A stretch of 64,000 nucleotides of DNA from Porphyridium purpureum (GCA_008690995.1 VRMN01000018.1:45001-109000); one strand, 5' to 3'. Positions 28,301 through 37,471 are shown, numbered from the stretch's first letter. The notes: generated by a model not told the origin, from the sequence alone. Translations and numbers: made by a program.

Positions 28301-28957
28301 TCTGTTGCAAAACTTGCGATGGCGTACCACATGCTGGGTACCGGGCCCAGTGCCCCTGAGTCTCAGGCAGAGTCGCTGGTCGAGGAGGTAGAACAGCGGC
28401 TGTATTTGATTCATGCGCAGGACATGCTGGGAGCATCCATGAATGCGCCAGACGCATTGATGAGCGTGGCATCATTGGTTCATGAGTATATTCGGACGGC
28501 GCCGCTGGCAACAGAGGCACTTGCGAAGCGTGTACTGATTGCGTTTGAAATCGTGTCGCGCTCCGCGTGGATCACCAGCGAGGCTGAGCGCCGGCGTCTA
28601 AACTCATTTGTGTGGGGTGCTTGCGTGCAACGTGAGATGCATCTCTGGAGCAGCATCATGCAGCGAAGGGACCGCACAGACGTTTGCGCCGCCCAATTGC
28701 TCGAGCAGACGGCGTTCTTCATTGTGTGCTTTGAAAATGGACTCACCCATCCCGAGCTGGACAGCTTGATTGCTGCTGGCGTTTTTCATTTCGACGGAGG
28801 GGACGCATCAACGGGTGAGCACTTGCGGTCCGAAATAAGTGCCTCCGACGTGGCTCGTGATGCGCTCCACTCGTTGCTGATCTCGTGTCTCTCAGTGGTC
28901 GAGGCGGTCAAGAACGGAGAGCGAGATATGAGCGACGATGGACAGCATGTGGAGTAG
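25328..28957 (+). CDS. NUP133: Nucleoporin NUP133-like
   Basis: 1209 residues. The N-terminal half is beta-rich and propeller-like (LALAVLTPSGLLRIYSSID), with a characteristic glycine/serine loop GLRSLFSGGLFGQGGG and then LVSLLGVAPQ...GGLEKWSVD. The C-terminal half is an alpha-helical stack. Beta-propeller plus helical stack at about 1150-1250 residues is the plan of NUP133, the membrane-curvature-sensing end of the Y complex in the nuclear pore scaffold. NUP155 and NUP160 share the plan, but the 'LTPSG..R.Y' repeat and 'SLFSGGLFG' segment fit NUP133 best. No catalytic motif is present. Confidence 0.6.
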   Translation: MTTKVWRTLAPEIEDAIQDARADGRASAACMCGTLAATACGWTVYVYERHTPSKVLARLEIPAGSSDDVWSNTAHDFSSATRTLTPKPTLVICLFRPSDAHSELALAVLTPSGLLRIYSSIDCATAEPDFVECDTGLTDCARMSSWQCEPDRVILLAASVSALSGGIGVKYRDGRLELTVLRVGEARSLSGPHGSRRGLRSLFSGGLFGQGGGSDQTPAPQPVKNEEQGGVLHVASRLVSLLGVAPQYYLAVHAAGGLEKWSVDQSERITRLSVSNIAADTRRFLSSHVLDSMGMYEVLGACSLPPGHGHVDCITAVLVGFSATEQGRVHLYVVQVDTSSGESPKISQADFVGIVEPQWRAENVSEQAQAVAFVVSQQFAYVVLGREMKILWVSVTPGVPSEDQVRGSTSFQVSYSAGLLQGAYVLGWGDASAKGALYQGGLEMAPLVLFLNGAVLNFGCGLFPPVERPIGISIRSAVAMIYLQYSATLIRPARHSLASVWTDHNFQKELGTAVEDLSHLISDCGSDVLRSTCRYVHTASGGAIDTFASAPERATPHTAETSAFSLLGHQQQVVLVTSEMISVAVKHFSVLLQMLHDRRLLEGIGSSSSSESAPVLWYVLDTRGKSVLMSCFGELCAVRSLRKLTEMWNSKRAGAKAPDAALVFEALDALEQRSARGVSVYAHPAGVYEFVECVVEGLRDRMLPAGARIGANERGALTQSYSSTADAVRVVLEGFVQSWHEASIPSQAISELVPSYRACSNEFLHTCCEVLCFATSIVGDVEYESNSGESDTKSTYLTLAAATSHLCKSILRLAQMLAEGPEKSEIQGRCIKVLLSLGLAEQALECTFEFHIQEFVMPLCVPKSLRSKERDFGLHASSGFQHDAPARLQCEKLLIRAAETFGERAFWPFAFQWLEVNGYFHLLLDRTSEPQLEALTRYFSQPEREMKSKVGWVHDLRMQRYDQAAAGALHVVRRLWVPGQQGSFSNAKTILSVAKLAMAYHMLGTGPSAPESQAESLVEEVEQRLYLIHAQDMLGASMNAPDALMSVASLVHEYIRTAPLATEALAKRVLIAFEIVSRSAWITSEAERRRLNSFVWGACVQREMHLWSSIMQRRDRTDVCAAQLLEQTAFFIVCFENGLTHPELDSLIAAGVFHFDGGDASTGEHLRSEISASDVARDALHSLLISCLSVVEAVKNGERDMSDDGQHVE

Positions 28958-28999
28958 GATGAGCATCGGGACGCACGGCTTGTTAGATCAAGGTCACTC

Positions 29000-29005
29000 A
29001 ATAAA
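29000..29005 (+). terminator. Polyadenylation signal of the NUP133-like gene
   Basis: AATAAA 43 bases after the NUP133-like stop and 115 bases before the next chosen start. It supports starting the following gene at 29120 rather than at the ATG at 29018. Confidence 0.5.
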
Positions 29006-29119
29006 TGTATGTAACCCATGTGCACGGCTTTGGATGGACGGGGAAGGGAAGAAGGAATAAAACAGAAGAAGAAGAGTAAGAGTGGGTGCGGTGTGGTGGA
29101 GTCATGGTCGACGCTGCCG

Positions 29120-30238
29120 ATGGTCAAGGACATGGCGGGTACTGAGGCGGACTTGTACTTGCAGAGCCTTGCGCACGCTCGTCCGGAACGGAAGAGCGGC
29201 CACGCTGGTGAACCTGCTGTTGTCAGACAAGAGCCCAGCCTCGGCAATGAGCGCAAGCGCGTGCTGCTGGCGGAGCCGGTCGAGCTTCTAGATGCGGACG
29301 CACGACTTCTGGAGCGCGGAAACGAACAGTTTCGTGCAGGCAAGTATGCAGCCGCAAGTGCAAGTTACCGTGCCGCGATGCTCGCGGAGCCGCGACTGGA
29401 TGCGTCGGCATTGACTGACATTCGCGCTCGCGCGAATTGCGCACAATGCGAGCTCAAACTCGGGCGGCCGGCGCATGCCGAGCGGCAAGCTTCTGTAGCA
29501 TTTAGTCGCATCGAATGTATCCTGAATGCCCGAGGACCCGTGTGCCAAAACCAAGACGTCCACGCGGCGCTCCAAATGCTTGCGCGCAAGTGTGCGTATC
29601 GACGCGCCCAGGCTTGGCATGCGTTGGGGCAGGTGGATCTCGCCACCAAAGACGTTGAGTATCTACTAGCACAGGAGCCATGCGATCAGGCGGCACGGGC
29701 GCTGCAGAAGAAACTAAGCAAGGGCAGCAGCAGCGCGACAGGCAGCCCCGACAACCACCTCAATGAAGCGGAAGCGCTGTCGGTGCCTTGTGCGAAAGTG
29801 GTCGCTGCTGACACATTACCCACGTGTGCGAGGGCGCCGCCGAGTGGGCCCCTCCAGTTTGAGAAAGTGTGGAGATCACTCAGCCGAGAGCAGCGCGCAG
29901 CATACGTCCGAGATGTGTTTTGTGTCGGCGGTCGGCGTCTGAAGTCGGTGCTGACGGAAGCTGTTGCAAGTGCAGAACTGATTGGCGAGTTGATAGATAC
30001 GCTACATACGTTGGTTCCGAGCCCCGATTCAAGAACAACGCCAAACGTATTGTTCGTGAACGGTCTCGCACGCGCACTCGTGGACTGCTCTTGCTCGCCC
30101 CGCTTCAGTCTGCATTGGATATTTCTGGACGATGCACAGCGCGCCATGTTCACGGAGAGCATTGCACGCACGAGCACAGTGTTGGGCGGGAGTGCAATTG
30201 GCTCCGAGCTCTGCGCTTTGGAAAACTCGCTCAAGTAG
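29120..30238 (+). CDS. TPR co-chaperone with RPAP3 C-terminal domain
   Basis: 372 residues from the ATG at 29120; the frame is open to an ATG at 29018, which lies only 13 bases past the upstream AATAAA. A TPR region opens with ARLLERGNEQFRAGKYAAASASYRAAMLAEP and includes RANCAQCELKLGRPAHAERQASVAF and RRAQAWHALGQVDLATKDVEYLL (about 60-195). The C-terminal ~115 residues (PLQFEKVWRSLSREQRAAYVRDVF... LTEAVASAELIGELIDTLHTLV) match the RPAP3-C/Spag1 domain, which binds RUVBL1/2. This is the layout of RPAP3 or SPAG1 in R2TP-type HSP90 co-chaperone complexes that assemble RNA polymerases, snoRNPs and PIKK kinases. It has a single TPR block, fewer than human RPAP3. Confidence 0.8.
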   Translation: MVKDMAGTEADLYLQSLAHARPERKSGHAGEPAVVRQEPSLGNERKRVLLAEPVELLDADARLLERGNEQFRAGKYAAASASYRAAMLAEPRLDASALTDIRARANCAQCELKLGRPAHAERQASVAFSRIECILNARGPVCQNQDVHAALQMLARKCAYRRAQAWHALGQVDLATKDVEYLLAQEPCDQAARALQKKLSKGSSSATGSPDNHLNEAEALSVPCAKVVAADTLPTCARAPPSGPLQFEKVWRSLSREQRAAYVRDVFCVGGRRLKSVLTEAVASAELIGELIDTLHTLVPSPDSRTTPNVLFVNGLARALVDCSCSPRFSLHWIFLDDAQRAMFTESIARTSTVLGGSAIGSELCALENSLK

Positions 30239-30493
30239 GCTGGCTACGATAAAATTAGGGATTTTTCGGCATACGGGTGCGCTGTTGTGCCTGGCGGTAC
30301 CAAAGGCTCCGGCGACCACCGGGGTAGCCCCCTCCGGAGAGTTCGAAACTGAGTGTGCGAGAGCGGGCACATGGTTCCCTCCGTCCAATTCGATTTATCT
30401 CTCTTCCGGAATTTGCGAACAAAATACTTCAGAAACTACACACTCACACTGGAACACGTGGATCAAGGCCGACGCGCAGCAAAGCGGAACTGC

Positions 30494-31711
30494 TCAGTAC
30501 TTGTAGCCTTTTTCAAAGGTGCCTTGCTTGTCCAGAGACGGCTCAGATCCGGGCACGTACTTTCCAAGGTTGGCCATCGAGTTCGCGCGCGCGCGCGCCA
30601 GCAGTGCGTCTTGGGCGGCCTTGACGTTCTCCTCCTTGCCGAGCCACGACTTGAGGCAAGATTGCTGAAGAGCGCGGCCGTACGAGAAGGTCAGGCTCCA
30701 CGGACCCTTTCGCGGAATCGAGTTCATCACCGACAGGTTGATGCTGGCCTCCTCCTCGGACATGCCACCGGACAGGAACGTCACGCCGGGCACTGACGAT
30801 GGCAGGCGGCGCTCCAGTGTGCGGATCGTGTACTTGGCAATGTCTTCTGGCTGGATGGCTCCCTTCCACTCGGCGCCTGGCACCACCATGTTGGGCTTCA
30901 GCAGCGAGCCCTCGAGGTACACGCCGCAGGTATCGCAGTTCTTGTACACCGACGCAAGGACCTCCTCGCCAACCTCGGCCGTTCGCTCAATGTCGTGGTC
31001 ACCGTCCATCAAGATTTCCGGCTCGATGATGGGCACCAGTCCACTGTCCTGGCAAATCTTGGCGTAGCGCGCCAGGCCCCAGGTGTTCTCGGCAATCGAC
31101 AGCTTCGACGGGGTCTTGTCGGAGATCTGGAGCACCGCGCGCCACTTGGCGAAGCGGGCACCCTGCTTGTAGTACGCCGCGGTTCGCTCCGCGAGCCCGT
31201 CAAGGCCCGTGCACCACGTCTCGATCGGCTCGGCACCTCCCAGCGGCGAGAGGCCCTTGTCGACCTTGATTCCGGGAACGATGCCGTTCTCGTTCAGGAT
31301 GTCAACAAACAGCTTGCCAGCCTTGTCGGTCTGGTACAGGGTCTCCTCGAACAGAATGGCGCCCGAGATGTACTCGCCCAGCCCGGGGCACGAGAAGAGC
31401 AGCGATCGGTATGCCTGGCGGTTGGCCTCGGTGTTCTCGACGCCAATGGACGCGAGGCGCTTTCCGATGGTTGCCGTGGACTCGTCGACGGCCAGCAGGC
31501 CCTTGCCGGGCAAGGTCATCTTATCGGCCGTGGACTTGAGCTCGTCGGCAAACTTGGACACGTTGCCCTTGACCCCCACGTTCATGGCCATGCGCAGCGC
31601 GCCCCTGCGCGGCGCGACCGACGCGCCGGCGGTCGGCGCGACGCACATCTGCTTGCTGCCCACGAACGACCCGCTGGCCGCCGCCGCCCCGCACACAAAT
31701 CCAGCCACCAT
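30494..31711 (-). CDS. FBA: Fructose-bisphosphate aldolase class I, plastid
   Basis: 405 residues from the ATG at 31711. It cleaves or forms fructose-1,6-bisphosphate and sedoheptulose-1,7-bisphosphate in the Calvin cycle and glycolysis. A transit-like leader of about 42 residues ([17 protein letters not shown], ending in RRGALRMAM) precedes the mature protein. Class I motifs are [27 protein letters not shown], the second active-site lysine in [14 protein letters not shown]-type [15 protein letters not shown], and the Schiff-base lysine in [12 protein letters not shown] (Lys272). The end is GTFEKGYKY, close to the usual C-terminal tyrosine. A long (GT)n tract precedes the start on the mRNA strand. 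Confidence 0.95.
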   Translation of the reverse strand: MVAGFVCGAAAASGSFVGSKQMCVAPTAGASVAPRRGALRMAMNVGVKGNVSKFADELKSTADKMTLPGKGLLAVDESTATIGKRLASIGVENTEANRQAYRSLLFSCPGLGEYISGAILFEETLYQTDKAGKLFVDILNENGIVPGIKVDKGLSPLGGAEPIETWCTGLDGLAERTAAYYKQGARFAKWRAVLQISDKTPSKLSIAENTWGLARYAKICQDSGLVPIIEPEILMDGDHDIERTAEVGEEVLASVYKNCDTCGVYLEGSLLKPNMVVPGAEWKGAIQPEDIAKYTIRTLERRLPSSVPGVTFLSGGMSEEEASINLSVMNSIPRKGPWSLTFSYGRALQQSCLKSWLGKEENVKAAQDALLARARANSMANLGKYVPGSEPSLDKQGTFEKGYKY

Positions 31712-31740
31712 CTTTCCCTGGGTATCTACTGCACGTCCTT

Positions 31741-31800
31741 CACACACACACACACACACACACACACCGACGCCCACACGCACGCACACACACACACACA
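31741..31800. repeat. Interrupted (CA)n microsatellite upstream of aldolase
   Basis: About 13 CA units, then an imperfect CGCCCACACGCACG segment, then about eight more CA units. On the aldolase mRNA strand this is (GT/UG)n roughly 30 bases before the start codon. Confidence 0.9.
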
Positions 31801-32167
31801 ATCCCTTCCTCTCCTTCCCCCTCGTGCGTATGTCGCCGTCCCTCGGATCTGTTTGTACGTCGCGTACCAAACCGCAATCTCGCGCCGCAAGCCACAGCCG
31901 CTTCTTATACGTGCGCGCACTGCGCTCGCACACCGCCCCGGCCTTTTCCCCCCCTCCCCCCCACCGTTCCCGCGTGTGGCGCTGATTCTCTATCAAAACG
32001 CACCACTTTCATATAACCACACCGCACACCCTCTGCACATGTGATCGAAATCCATCCCTCCTCCAGTCCACCAGAATCGACCATTTAGACCATCGACCGC
32101 ACATACCTACCACACAAACCCTCAAACACCACAAAAACCACCCATCCACACCAATCACAACTGTGAT

Positions 32168-32226
32168 TACTACCCCTCCTACTACTACTACCCCTCCTAC
32201 TACTACTACTACTACTACTATTACTA
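32168..32226. repeat. (TAC)n microsatellite
   Basis: TAC triplets interrupted twice by CCCTCC, with the longest pure run near 32196-32226. It lies in intergenic DNA. Confidence 0.85.
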
Positions 32227-32861
32227 TTCACTAGTCGTCGCAGCACTAAAGGAACGGCAGCAAATACCAAGGATTATCTTCACCATTTGCCACACCGACA
32301 AAAAGAACAAGAAGCGTCTTTCGCTCAAGGCTGTGGAAAAGTCCCGCGAAGTCTGGCGCGTTTTGGTACAGCGGTGCCGCACGCCTCGCGGCACCACCAC
32401 CACCCACCCATGATGGGTCGCGATCTCGTGTGATCACCGCAGAACACGGGCGCGCCTGCGGTGTGCGGTCCTTCTTCATCATCAACACGCGTAGCCGCAC
32501 TGTACTTGGCCGGACACAAAACGGCCGCCAGATGCACCGCGCCACGCACACGCAGCGCACAACCCTCCGCCTAACTCGCCCCCGCGGTTAGATTGAGGGC
32601 TGCGCGCGCAGCGCAACGCGGTTCAGCGTGCCGCCACACATCCAGGTACAGCCGTCTCGCTCGGCGCCGCGCACTGTACTTCGCGCCTGCTTACAGCATG
32701 CATCCTGCGGGCGTTCGAAAATTTGAAACTTGGCGGACGTGCCGCGTGTCGCGGGTGCAGGCGGTTGCGCGACCGCGCGCACATCGGAGCAAGTCCGCAA
32801 GTCCGCAGCGCGTGACTGCGCGCCTGGCTTTTTCTTCCTTCGTTCCGCCGCTCGCCGCACG

Positions 32862-34823
32862 ATGCGCGATCGGCCTGCACTGCAGCTCACCGACTGGACC
32901 GTGCGGCCGTGCCTGCGCGAGGCCTGCGGGTCTCACGCTCACGCGCAAGGCGCGCGCGGCAAGCCGTCGAGGTTTTGCACAGTGTGGGAGCTGCGCGGGT
33001 ATTGCGCGCACGCAAACGAGCCGTTCTGTGCGCCGCTCCATGCAATTGAGCGCGTGCACGAGCACCGCACGCTGCTCATGGCAGGCTCCAGGCAAATCCG
33101 GCTCTTGGGCGCGCCGGCGTACGGAGCTCGGCACGGAGAACGCAACAGAGAGCTCACGAAACGCATGGCCAGCGTATTCCAGGACGGGTTTCCATGCGCG
33201 TACCGCACAATCACAACATACTTGGGACGGCTTCTCGCGTCGTTCAAAGAGCACGAGGTGCTGGACATGGACTTCAGGCAAGACACCGTGGACACAGGCG
33301 AGCACGTCGCCACACGGGCCGAGCCAGAGTTTGCTGTCAAAGAACCTCTGGCGGGAGAGGAACACGTGCAAGAGGACACGAGCGGAGCGAGCCTCACAAA
33401 AGCATCAGAATCCGTGGCACAGGCCGCCGTTGGACCGCACAAACAGGATGAAAGCACCGTCGCCATCCATCACGAGCGCTTGGATAGCACACCAAACGAG
33501 GGTCTGGTGAGTTTGTCGCCGAAGGAGCAGGACGTACCACCCGCGCTGCCAGCTGACCAAATCCCTGTCGCTGCGTCTCAGTGTGAACACAAACTGCAAG
33601 AAACGCAAACCGTTTCTCCACCAAAACCGCAACGGAAAGGAGCGAGAGCTGCCGACCAGACGTGCCAGCAAGAGCTGACGACGCGGGTCACAAGGTCCCA
33701 AACAATAGCACCTGCGTCACGCGGAGCGCCGGCATGTTCGAAGCCGTCTGACTCGGGCGGAATCAAGCGCGGTCGCTCCGGGAGCCGGAAGGAGCAGGCC
33801 AGCCAGGAGCAGGCTAACAAGGATAACTCTGACGTGACAGACAGCCATGCTGGCAAGACAAACGCACTCAAGGAGTGGTCAAAGTCTGACATCAAGCGAT
33901 ACAACGATGCATGCGCGCGTATTCCCATGCAGAGCGGCCAGTACTGGACGCTTGTTGCATATGCAGTCGGTACGAAAACCGCAGAGCAGTGCATCGCAAA
34001 GTGGCAAAGTCAAGTTGCTGGATCGCCGAACAGTTTGCATCGCGAAGGTGGACGAAGCACTGGTGTACCTGACAGCGCAAAGGTAGTGCAGTGGCTCAAT
34101 AATGGAAAGAAGAAGAACGCAGGGACAGCGAAATACCGGAAATTCATGCGCAGCGTGGCGGCGAGCGTGAATGAGCTGCACCACGAAAAAAGCCGGCGCG
34201 ATGATGTCTACGAAAGTACACCATTCCGCAAAAGCCGCGAGCTGGAGGGCCAGGCGCAGGTCATGCTCAGTCAAATGCTCGGCGATGAGGAAGGGGAGGC
34301 CAGTCCCGAGTACGGAAATACCCGCTACAAGTCTCAAGAAGATAAGGAAACGAAGAAGGAAAGGAAAAGAACACGCTGTTCTCCTCGTCTCACTATTTTG
34401 GAGCCCAGCACGGCGGTGAAGAGGCAACGTAGGGAGCTCGGTCTGTCACGTGGCATTTTCAAGACACCTGAAGTGATCTCCCGAGCGAAAGCTATTCGAC
34501 CGGACGCGGCCGACGCGTACATTGTGGCTTTCAGGAAGCGGCTAAAGGGTAACAGCAGTCAGAATGCTCTCCCGAAGGGCCCTAAGAGTACACTGGCTGC
34601 AACTGGCTCTGACTCACACGCTCTGGAGGCGAGCACCTTTATCACACCTTCCGCAAAGCTGCGCTTCTCTGCGCGCAAAGCACGACAACCACTCGTCAAA
34701 ATGGATGCAAGCGAGGCCGTGTCGCCTGGTGATGGCGACTTTTTCGAGCAGCTCGCTGGTGGCGGTGAGGCGCTCTTGTCCGAAGACGAGGCCGTCGCAG
34801 ATGAATACTACTTTTCGGATTAG
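32862..34823 (+). CDS. KNL2/M18BP1-like centromere protein with SANTA and SANT domains
   Basis: 653 residues from the ATG at 32862. The N-terminal ~115 residues fit the SANTA pattern: LQLTDWTVRP, a beta-rich core FCTVWELRGYCAH, then IERVHEHRTLLMAGSRQIRLLG and FQDGFPCAYRTI. A long charged low-complexity middle leads to a Myb/SANT domain at about 335-385: EWSKSDIKRYNDACARIP, YWTLVAYAVGTKTAEQCIAKW. SANTA followed by SANT is the signature of KNL2 (M18BP1), which licenses centromeres for CENP-A deposition with or without MIS18. The C-terminal third is basic with scattered S/T-P sites. The family assignment is from domain pattern; SANTA is divergent, so confidence is moderate to good. Confidence 0.7.
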   Translation: MRDRPALQLTDWTVRPCLREACGSHAHAQGARGKPSRFCTVWELRGYCAHANEPFCAPLHAIERVHEHRTLLMAGSRQIRLLGAPAYGARHGERNRELTKRMASVFQDGFPCAYRTITTYLGRLLASFKEHEVLDMDFRQDTVDTGEHVATRAEPEFAVKEPLAGEEHVQEDTSGASLTKASESVAQAAVGPHKQDESTVAIHHERLDSTPNEGLVSLSPKEQDVPPALPADQIPVAASQCEHKLQETQTVSPPKPQRKGARAADQTCQQELTTRVTRSQTIAPASRGAPACSKPSDSGGIKRGRSGSRKEQASQEQANKDNSDVTDSHAGKTNALKEWSKSDIKRYNDACARIPMQSGQYWTLVAYAVGTKTAEQCIAKWQSQVAGSPNSLHREGGRSTGVPDSAKVVQWLNNGKKKNAGTAKYRKFMRSVAASVNELHHEKSRRDDVYESTPFRKSRELEGQAQVMLSQMLGDEEGEASPEYGNTRYKSQEDKETKKERKRTRCSPRLTILEPSTAVKRQRRELGLSRGIFKTPEVISRAKAIRPDAADAYIVAFRKRLKGNSSQNALPKGPKSTLAATGSDSHALEASTFITPSAKLRFSARKARQPLVKMDASEAVSPGDGDFFEQLAGGGEALLSEDEAVADEYYFSD

Positions 34824-34931
34824 TTTGTTGGTCCTTCTTAGCAGATGCCAAAAGGCCATTTGTCTTTTTCGCACGCTTCCAGACACGTTTCCGGATCAAA
34901 GGAGCAACACAGCATGTCAATACCAGTAGAT

Positions 34932-35489
34932 TTACTTTGCAGAAGACTCGTGCACATCTGCATTGGCCTCTGTATCCACACGAACTGCTGCTGCAGCAGG
35001 ACCTTTCGCATCAAAATCTTGAGTTGCCGAGGACTTTACCGTCGCTGCGTCAACGGCTGTCGAGGCCTCTCCCGTATTCTGTTCGCTACCAGACGATACC
35101 GGCGCCTCCGCGCCGGGTAAGAGCTCAGATTCGTGACTGGGCGAAGACGCTTTGTCCTGGTCTTGTTCGCCCAGATCGTACTCGTCTGGATGTTCCAGCA
35201 TGCATTCCTGCATACCTTGAAACTTATCGACGCAGTCCATGCCGCGCGGTTCCGTCTCACTCTCCAGAAAGCAGCGGTATGCGGCCACGAACGCATCACC
35301 GCACGGCCCGTCCTTCATCTTCGCTATGCATGGGCAGTTGAGCGCCTCCTCAATGAGCTCCTCCTTACTCTTGGGCCGTTCCTGCTCGCGCACCAGCTCG
35401 GCCGCCCGCAGGAGCGCTTCCTCTGCGCGCTCCAGCAGCTGCTCTTCGTCATCCTTGGCCGCGGCCGCGGACGCTTCGTTCCCGCCCAT
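34932..35489 (-). CDS. MIA40: Mitochondrial intermembrane-space import receptor MIA40/CHCHD4
   Basis: 185 residues from the ATG at 35489 (the frame is open upstream to a GTG). The redox-active CPC pair is at Cys52/Cys54 (LNCPCIAKMKDGPCG). Two structural CX9C motifs follow: Cys63-Cys73 (CGDAFVAAYRC) and Cys86-Cys96 (CVDKFQGMQEC). This is exactly the MIA40 core, which oxidises incoming cysteine-rich proteins in the intermembrane space and is re-oxidised by ERV1. There is no N-terminal membrane anchor, so it is of the soluble animal/plant type. The acidic C-terminal tail is variable. It is divergent from CUTA, sharing 250 bases with one GTACAGT motif. Confidence 0.92.
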   Translation of the reverse strand: MGGNEASAAAAKDDEEQLLERAEEALLRAAELVREQERPKSKEELIEEALNCPCIAKMKDGPCGDAFVAAYRCFLESETEPRGMDCVDKFQGMQECMLEHPDEYDLGEQDQDKASSPSHESELLPGAEAPVSSGSEQNTGEASTAVDAATVKSSATQDFDAKGPAAAAVRVDTEANADVHESSAK

Positions 35490-35582
35490 CTTCGCGCGAG
35501 GATCCGCCTGCTCGACGCTCTTGTCGGTCAGCCGCTGCGTCGACGCGCACACCGCGCGCCCTCCAACCAGCCGCACAAGTGA

Positions 35583-35589
35583 GTACAGT
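35583..35589. promoter_or_regulatory. GTACAGT motif in the MIA40/CUTA divergent promoter
   Basis: GTACAGT at 35583-35589, 94 bases upstream of the MIA40 start and 151 upstream of the CUTA start. It is one of about ten intergenic copies of this motif in the window. A regulatory role is inferred from recurrence only. Confidence 0.35.
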
Positions 35590-35739
35590 TGTCACCCCTT
35601 GCGCGGTTCGGTTTCGATGGTCTAGCGGTTGAATCGGTTCACAAGGTTTAAGCGGTTCCCACAATCGACCGTCACGCCGATTCGTGCAGCGAGCGATTCG
35701 CCACAGCGAGGAGGCTGCACGCAGCAGGTGACACGGAAG

Positions 35740-36255
35740 ATGCTTGGGGCGTTTGCGTCTGCGTGTGCGTCTGTCTCTGCGTCTGCGTCGCGCCTGCATG
35801 CTGCGTGGCGCAGTCATTCTCTGAAGGCAGCGGGCGGGCGGTATCTGAAGCGCGTCCAGCCTGCAAGGGCAATGGCCACGGCAAAGTCTAATGGGCAGGA
35901 GGAGGGCGGGACCAGGTGCGTCGTGTACGTGACGGCGCCAAACGAATCGGTCGCGCAGAGTATTGCAAGTGAGCTTGTTCACTATAGGCTAGCGGCGTGC
36001 GTCAATGTGATTCCTGGGATCAAGAGTACGTACCTCTGGGCGGGCAAGGTCGAAACTGACCAGGAGCTGCTTCTGATGATCAAGACCAGACGCGAGCTAG
36101 TAAACACATTGACCGAACGCGTGGTTCAGTTGCACCCGTACGATTGCCCCGAGGTCATTGAGGTTCCCATTGTTGGCGGTTTCCAAAACTATCTAAAGTG
36201 GATCGACGCGTCTACCATCCAAGCGAGTGATAAAATACAAGGCGCGGGCGAGTAG
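35740..36255 (+). CDS. CUTA: CutA1-type divalent-cation tolerance protein, organelle-targeted
   Basis: 171 residues from the ATG at 35740. An N-terminal Ser/Ala/Arg-rich leader (MLGAFASACASVSASASRL) of about 50 residues looks like a plastid or mitochondrial targeting peptide. The mature ~105 residues are the CutA1 fold: VYVTAPNESVAQSIASELVHYRLAACVNVIPGIKSTYLWAGKVETDQELLLMIKTR, then LHPYDCPEVIEVPIVGGFQNYLKWI. CutA1 forms very stable trimers; its link to copper tolerance is from bacterial genetics and its molecular role in eukaryotes is unsettled. The leader is encoded by a GTCTGCGT-rich imperfect repeat. Confidence 0.93.
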   Translation: MLGAFASACASVSASASRLHAAWRSHSLKAAGGRYLKRVQPARAMATAKSNGQEEGGTRCVVYVTAPNESVAQSIASELVHYRLAACVNVIPGIKSTYLWAGKVETDQELLLMIKTRRELVNTLTERVVQLHPYDCPEVIEVPIVGGFQNYLKWIDASTIQASDKIQGAGE

Positions 36256-36281
36256 TCGCTATTGGGCTAGCCTACGCGATG

Positions 36282-37337
36282 CTAGTTCGAAGGTGGACTG
36301 AGCATGAGCTGTTGCCGCTGGATCTCAAACATTATGATTGTGGCGGCCATCGCAGCGTTCAGGGACTCAGTACAGCCGCCCAGCATGGGGATGCGAATCG
36401 TATCGCTCGCGTGATCAAGTGCTTCCTGACTTGGACCCTGCGCTTCAGAGCCAATAAGAAGCGCGCCTCCCCGCACCCAGTCAATATCATAGTAAGCGGT
36501 CTTTCCGCTGCCGTCCGCCACGTAAATTGGGAGCTTGAGCTCCGTTACAACGTGCCGAGCAATATCACCTAGTTCCATGTCTGAAAGAATAGGGACCTGA
36601 AAGTGGGCACCCATGCCGGAACGCACCACCTTGGGGTTCCACACATCCACGCTGCCTTTTGAGCAGAACACGGCGTCCATACCAGAAGCGGCGGCACTGC
36701 GCAGGAGAGTGCCGAGGTTACCAGGGTCGGTAATGGCGTCCGCGACCAGGACGCGTGACGCATTTTGTAGAGCACTGAGCCCGAGTTGAGGCATCTGAGC
36801 GATGGCTACGACTCCTTGCGGAGTGACAACGTCACTTATATACTGCATGACGGAGGACGTACAGATCACATGCTTGGTGAACGAGCTCTGTCCAGAAGAC
36901 GGAGTAGCACGCAGCGCCTCCAAGGCTTCAAAGAGCTGCTCACCAAGCGGACCTGAAAATGCTTTGGTGTCATCGAGAAAGACCACTTGCAGTGGCACGC
37001 CATTTCCTATGGCGTCCAGCACCAACCGATGCCCTTCAAGCACAACCTTGAGCTCCTTTTCTCGCCGCCTCCGATTCTCCATGAGCGCACGCGCGAGCTT
37101 TACGAGCGGATTTTTAACACTTGACACGTGCTGCACCCGGTCCTGCTCGGACGGCTCCATTCCTTGTCGCGGCGTAGCCTCTTCGTGCAGCATGCGCGTG
37201 AGCCGCGCGGGCCGCCCACGGCCACTGACGCGGCTTCTCGCGCGTGTCCGGCTACACTGATAGACGCAGAACCTCCTCGGCATTGCAACGCGCCATAGCG
37301 ACACGATACCAACCCATCCTGTGACCAGCCGACGCAT
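36282..37337 (-). CDS. SpoU-family RNA 2'-O-methyltransferase (MRM3-like), organellar
   Basis: 351 residues from the ATG at 37337. A basic, acid-free leader ([23 protein letters not shown]) suggests mitochondrial or plastid import. A substrate-binding domain follows ([36 protein letters not shown]). The SPOUT knot methyltransferase domain has motif 1 [20 protein letters not shown], motif 2 [15 protein letters not shown] and motif 3 [19 protein letters not shown]. This matches the TrmH/RlmB group that methylates the ribose of 2'-OH sites in large-subunit rRNA, as MRM3 does in mitochondria. The target nucleotide cannot be read from sequence. It shares a 134-base divergent promoter with PRS. Confidence 0.85.
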   Translation of the reverse strand: MRRLVTGWVGIVSLWRVAMPRRFCVYQCSRTRARSRVSGRGRPARLTRMLHEEATPRQGMEPSEQDRVQHVSSVKNPLVKLARALMENRRRREKELKVVLEGHRLVLDAIGNGVPLQVVFLDDTKAFSGPLGEQLFEALEALRATPSSGQSSFTKHVICTSSVMQYISDVVTPQGVVAIAQMPQLGLSALQNASRVLVADAITDPGNLGTLLRSAAASGMDAVFCSKGSVDVWNPKVVRSGMGAHFQVPILSDMELGDIARHVVTELKLPIYVADGSGKTAYYDIDWVRGGALLIGSEAQGPSQEALDHASDTIRIPMLGGCTESLNAAMAATIIMFEIQRQQLMLSPPSN

Positions 37338-37471
37338 CACACACACGCTTCCCGCGACATCCGCACGGCTTGGCAGCGTCACAGCTACGGCGTCGGGGCT
37401 TGCGGTGGCGGGAAGGGGGGGAAAATCGTGAGGGGCGGACGTGCCGTTTGCACGGCGGCGAGAGGTGCGTC

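Larger units (their letters stand above)
31712..32861. other. Long promoter-rich intergenic region between FBA and the KNL2-like gene
   Basis: 1150 bases between divergent genes, with no convincing gene. It contains a CA microsatellite (31741-31800), a TAC microsatellite (32168-32226), and ACTGTAC motifs at 32499-32505 and 32673-32679, both in the context GCACTGTACTT. The open frames here encode low-complexity sequence from the repeats. Confidence 0.5.

Noticed and set aside
32246-32560. 104-codon minus-strand frame between FBA and the KNL2-like gene
   Set aside because: No conserved sequence, overlaps an ACTGTAC promoter motif, likely chance.
32593-33510. 305-codon plus-strand frame overlapping the KNL2-like gene
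   Set aside because: It is an alternative-frame shadow with Arg/Ser-rich, non-conserved sequence; the other frame carries SANTA and SANT.
35609-35680. tRNA-like box A (TGGTCTAGCGG) followed by GGTT-rich sequence
   Set aside because: No proper B box, no acceptor-stem pairing and no cloverleaf could be drawn. The stretch is an imperfect repeat of GGTTNAANCGGTTC.
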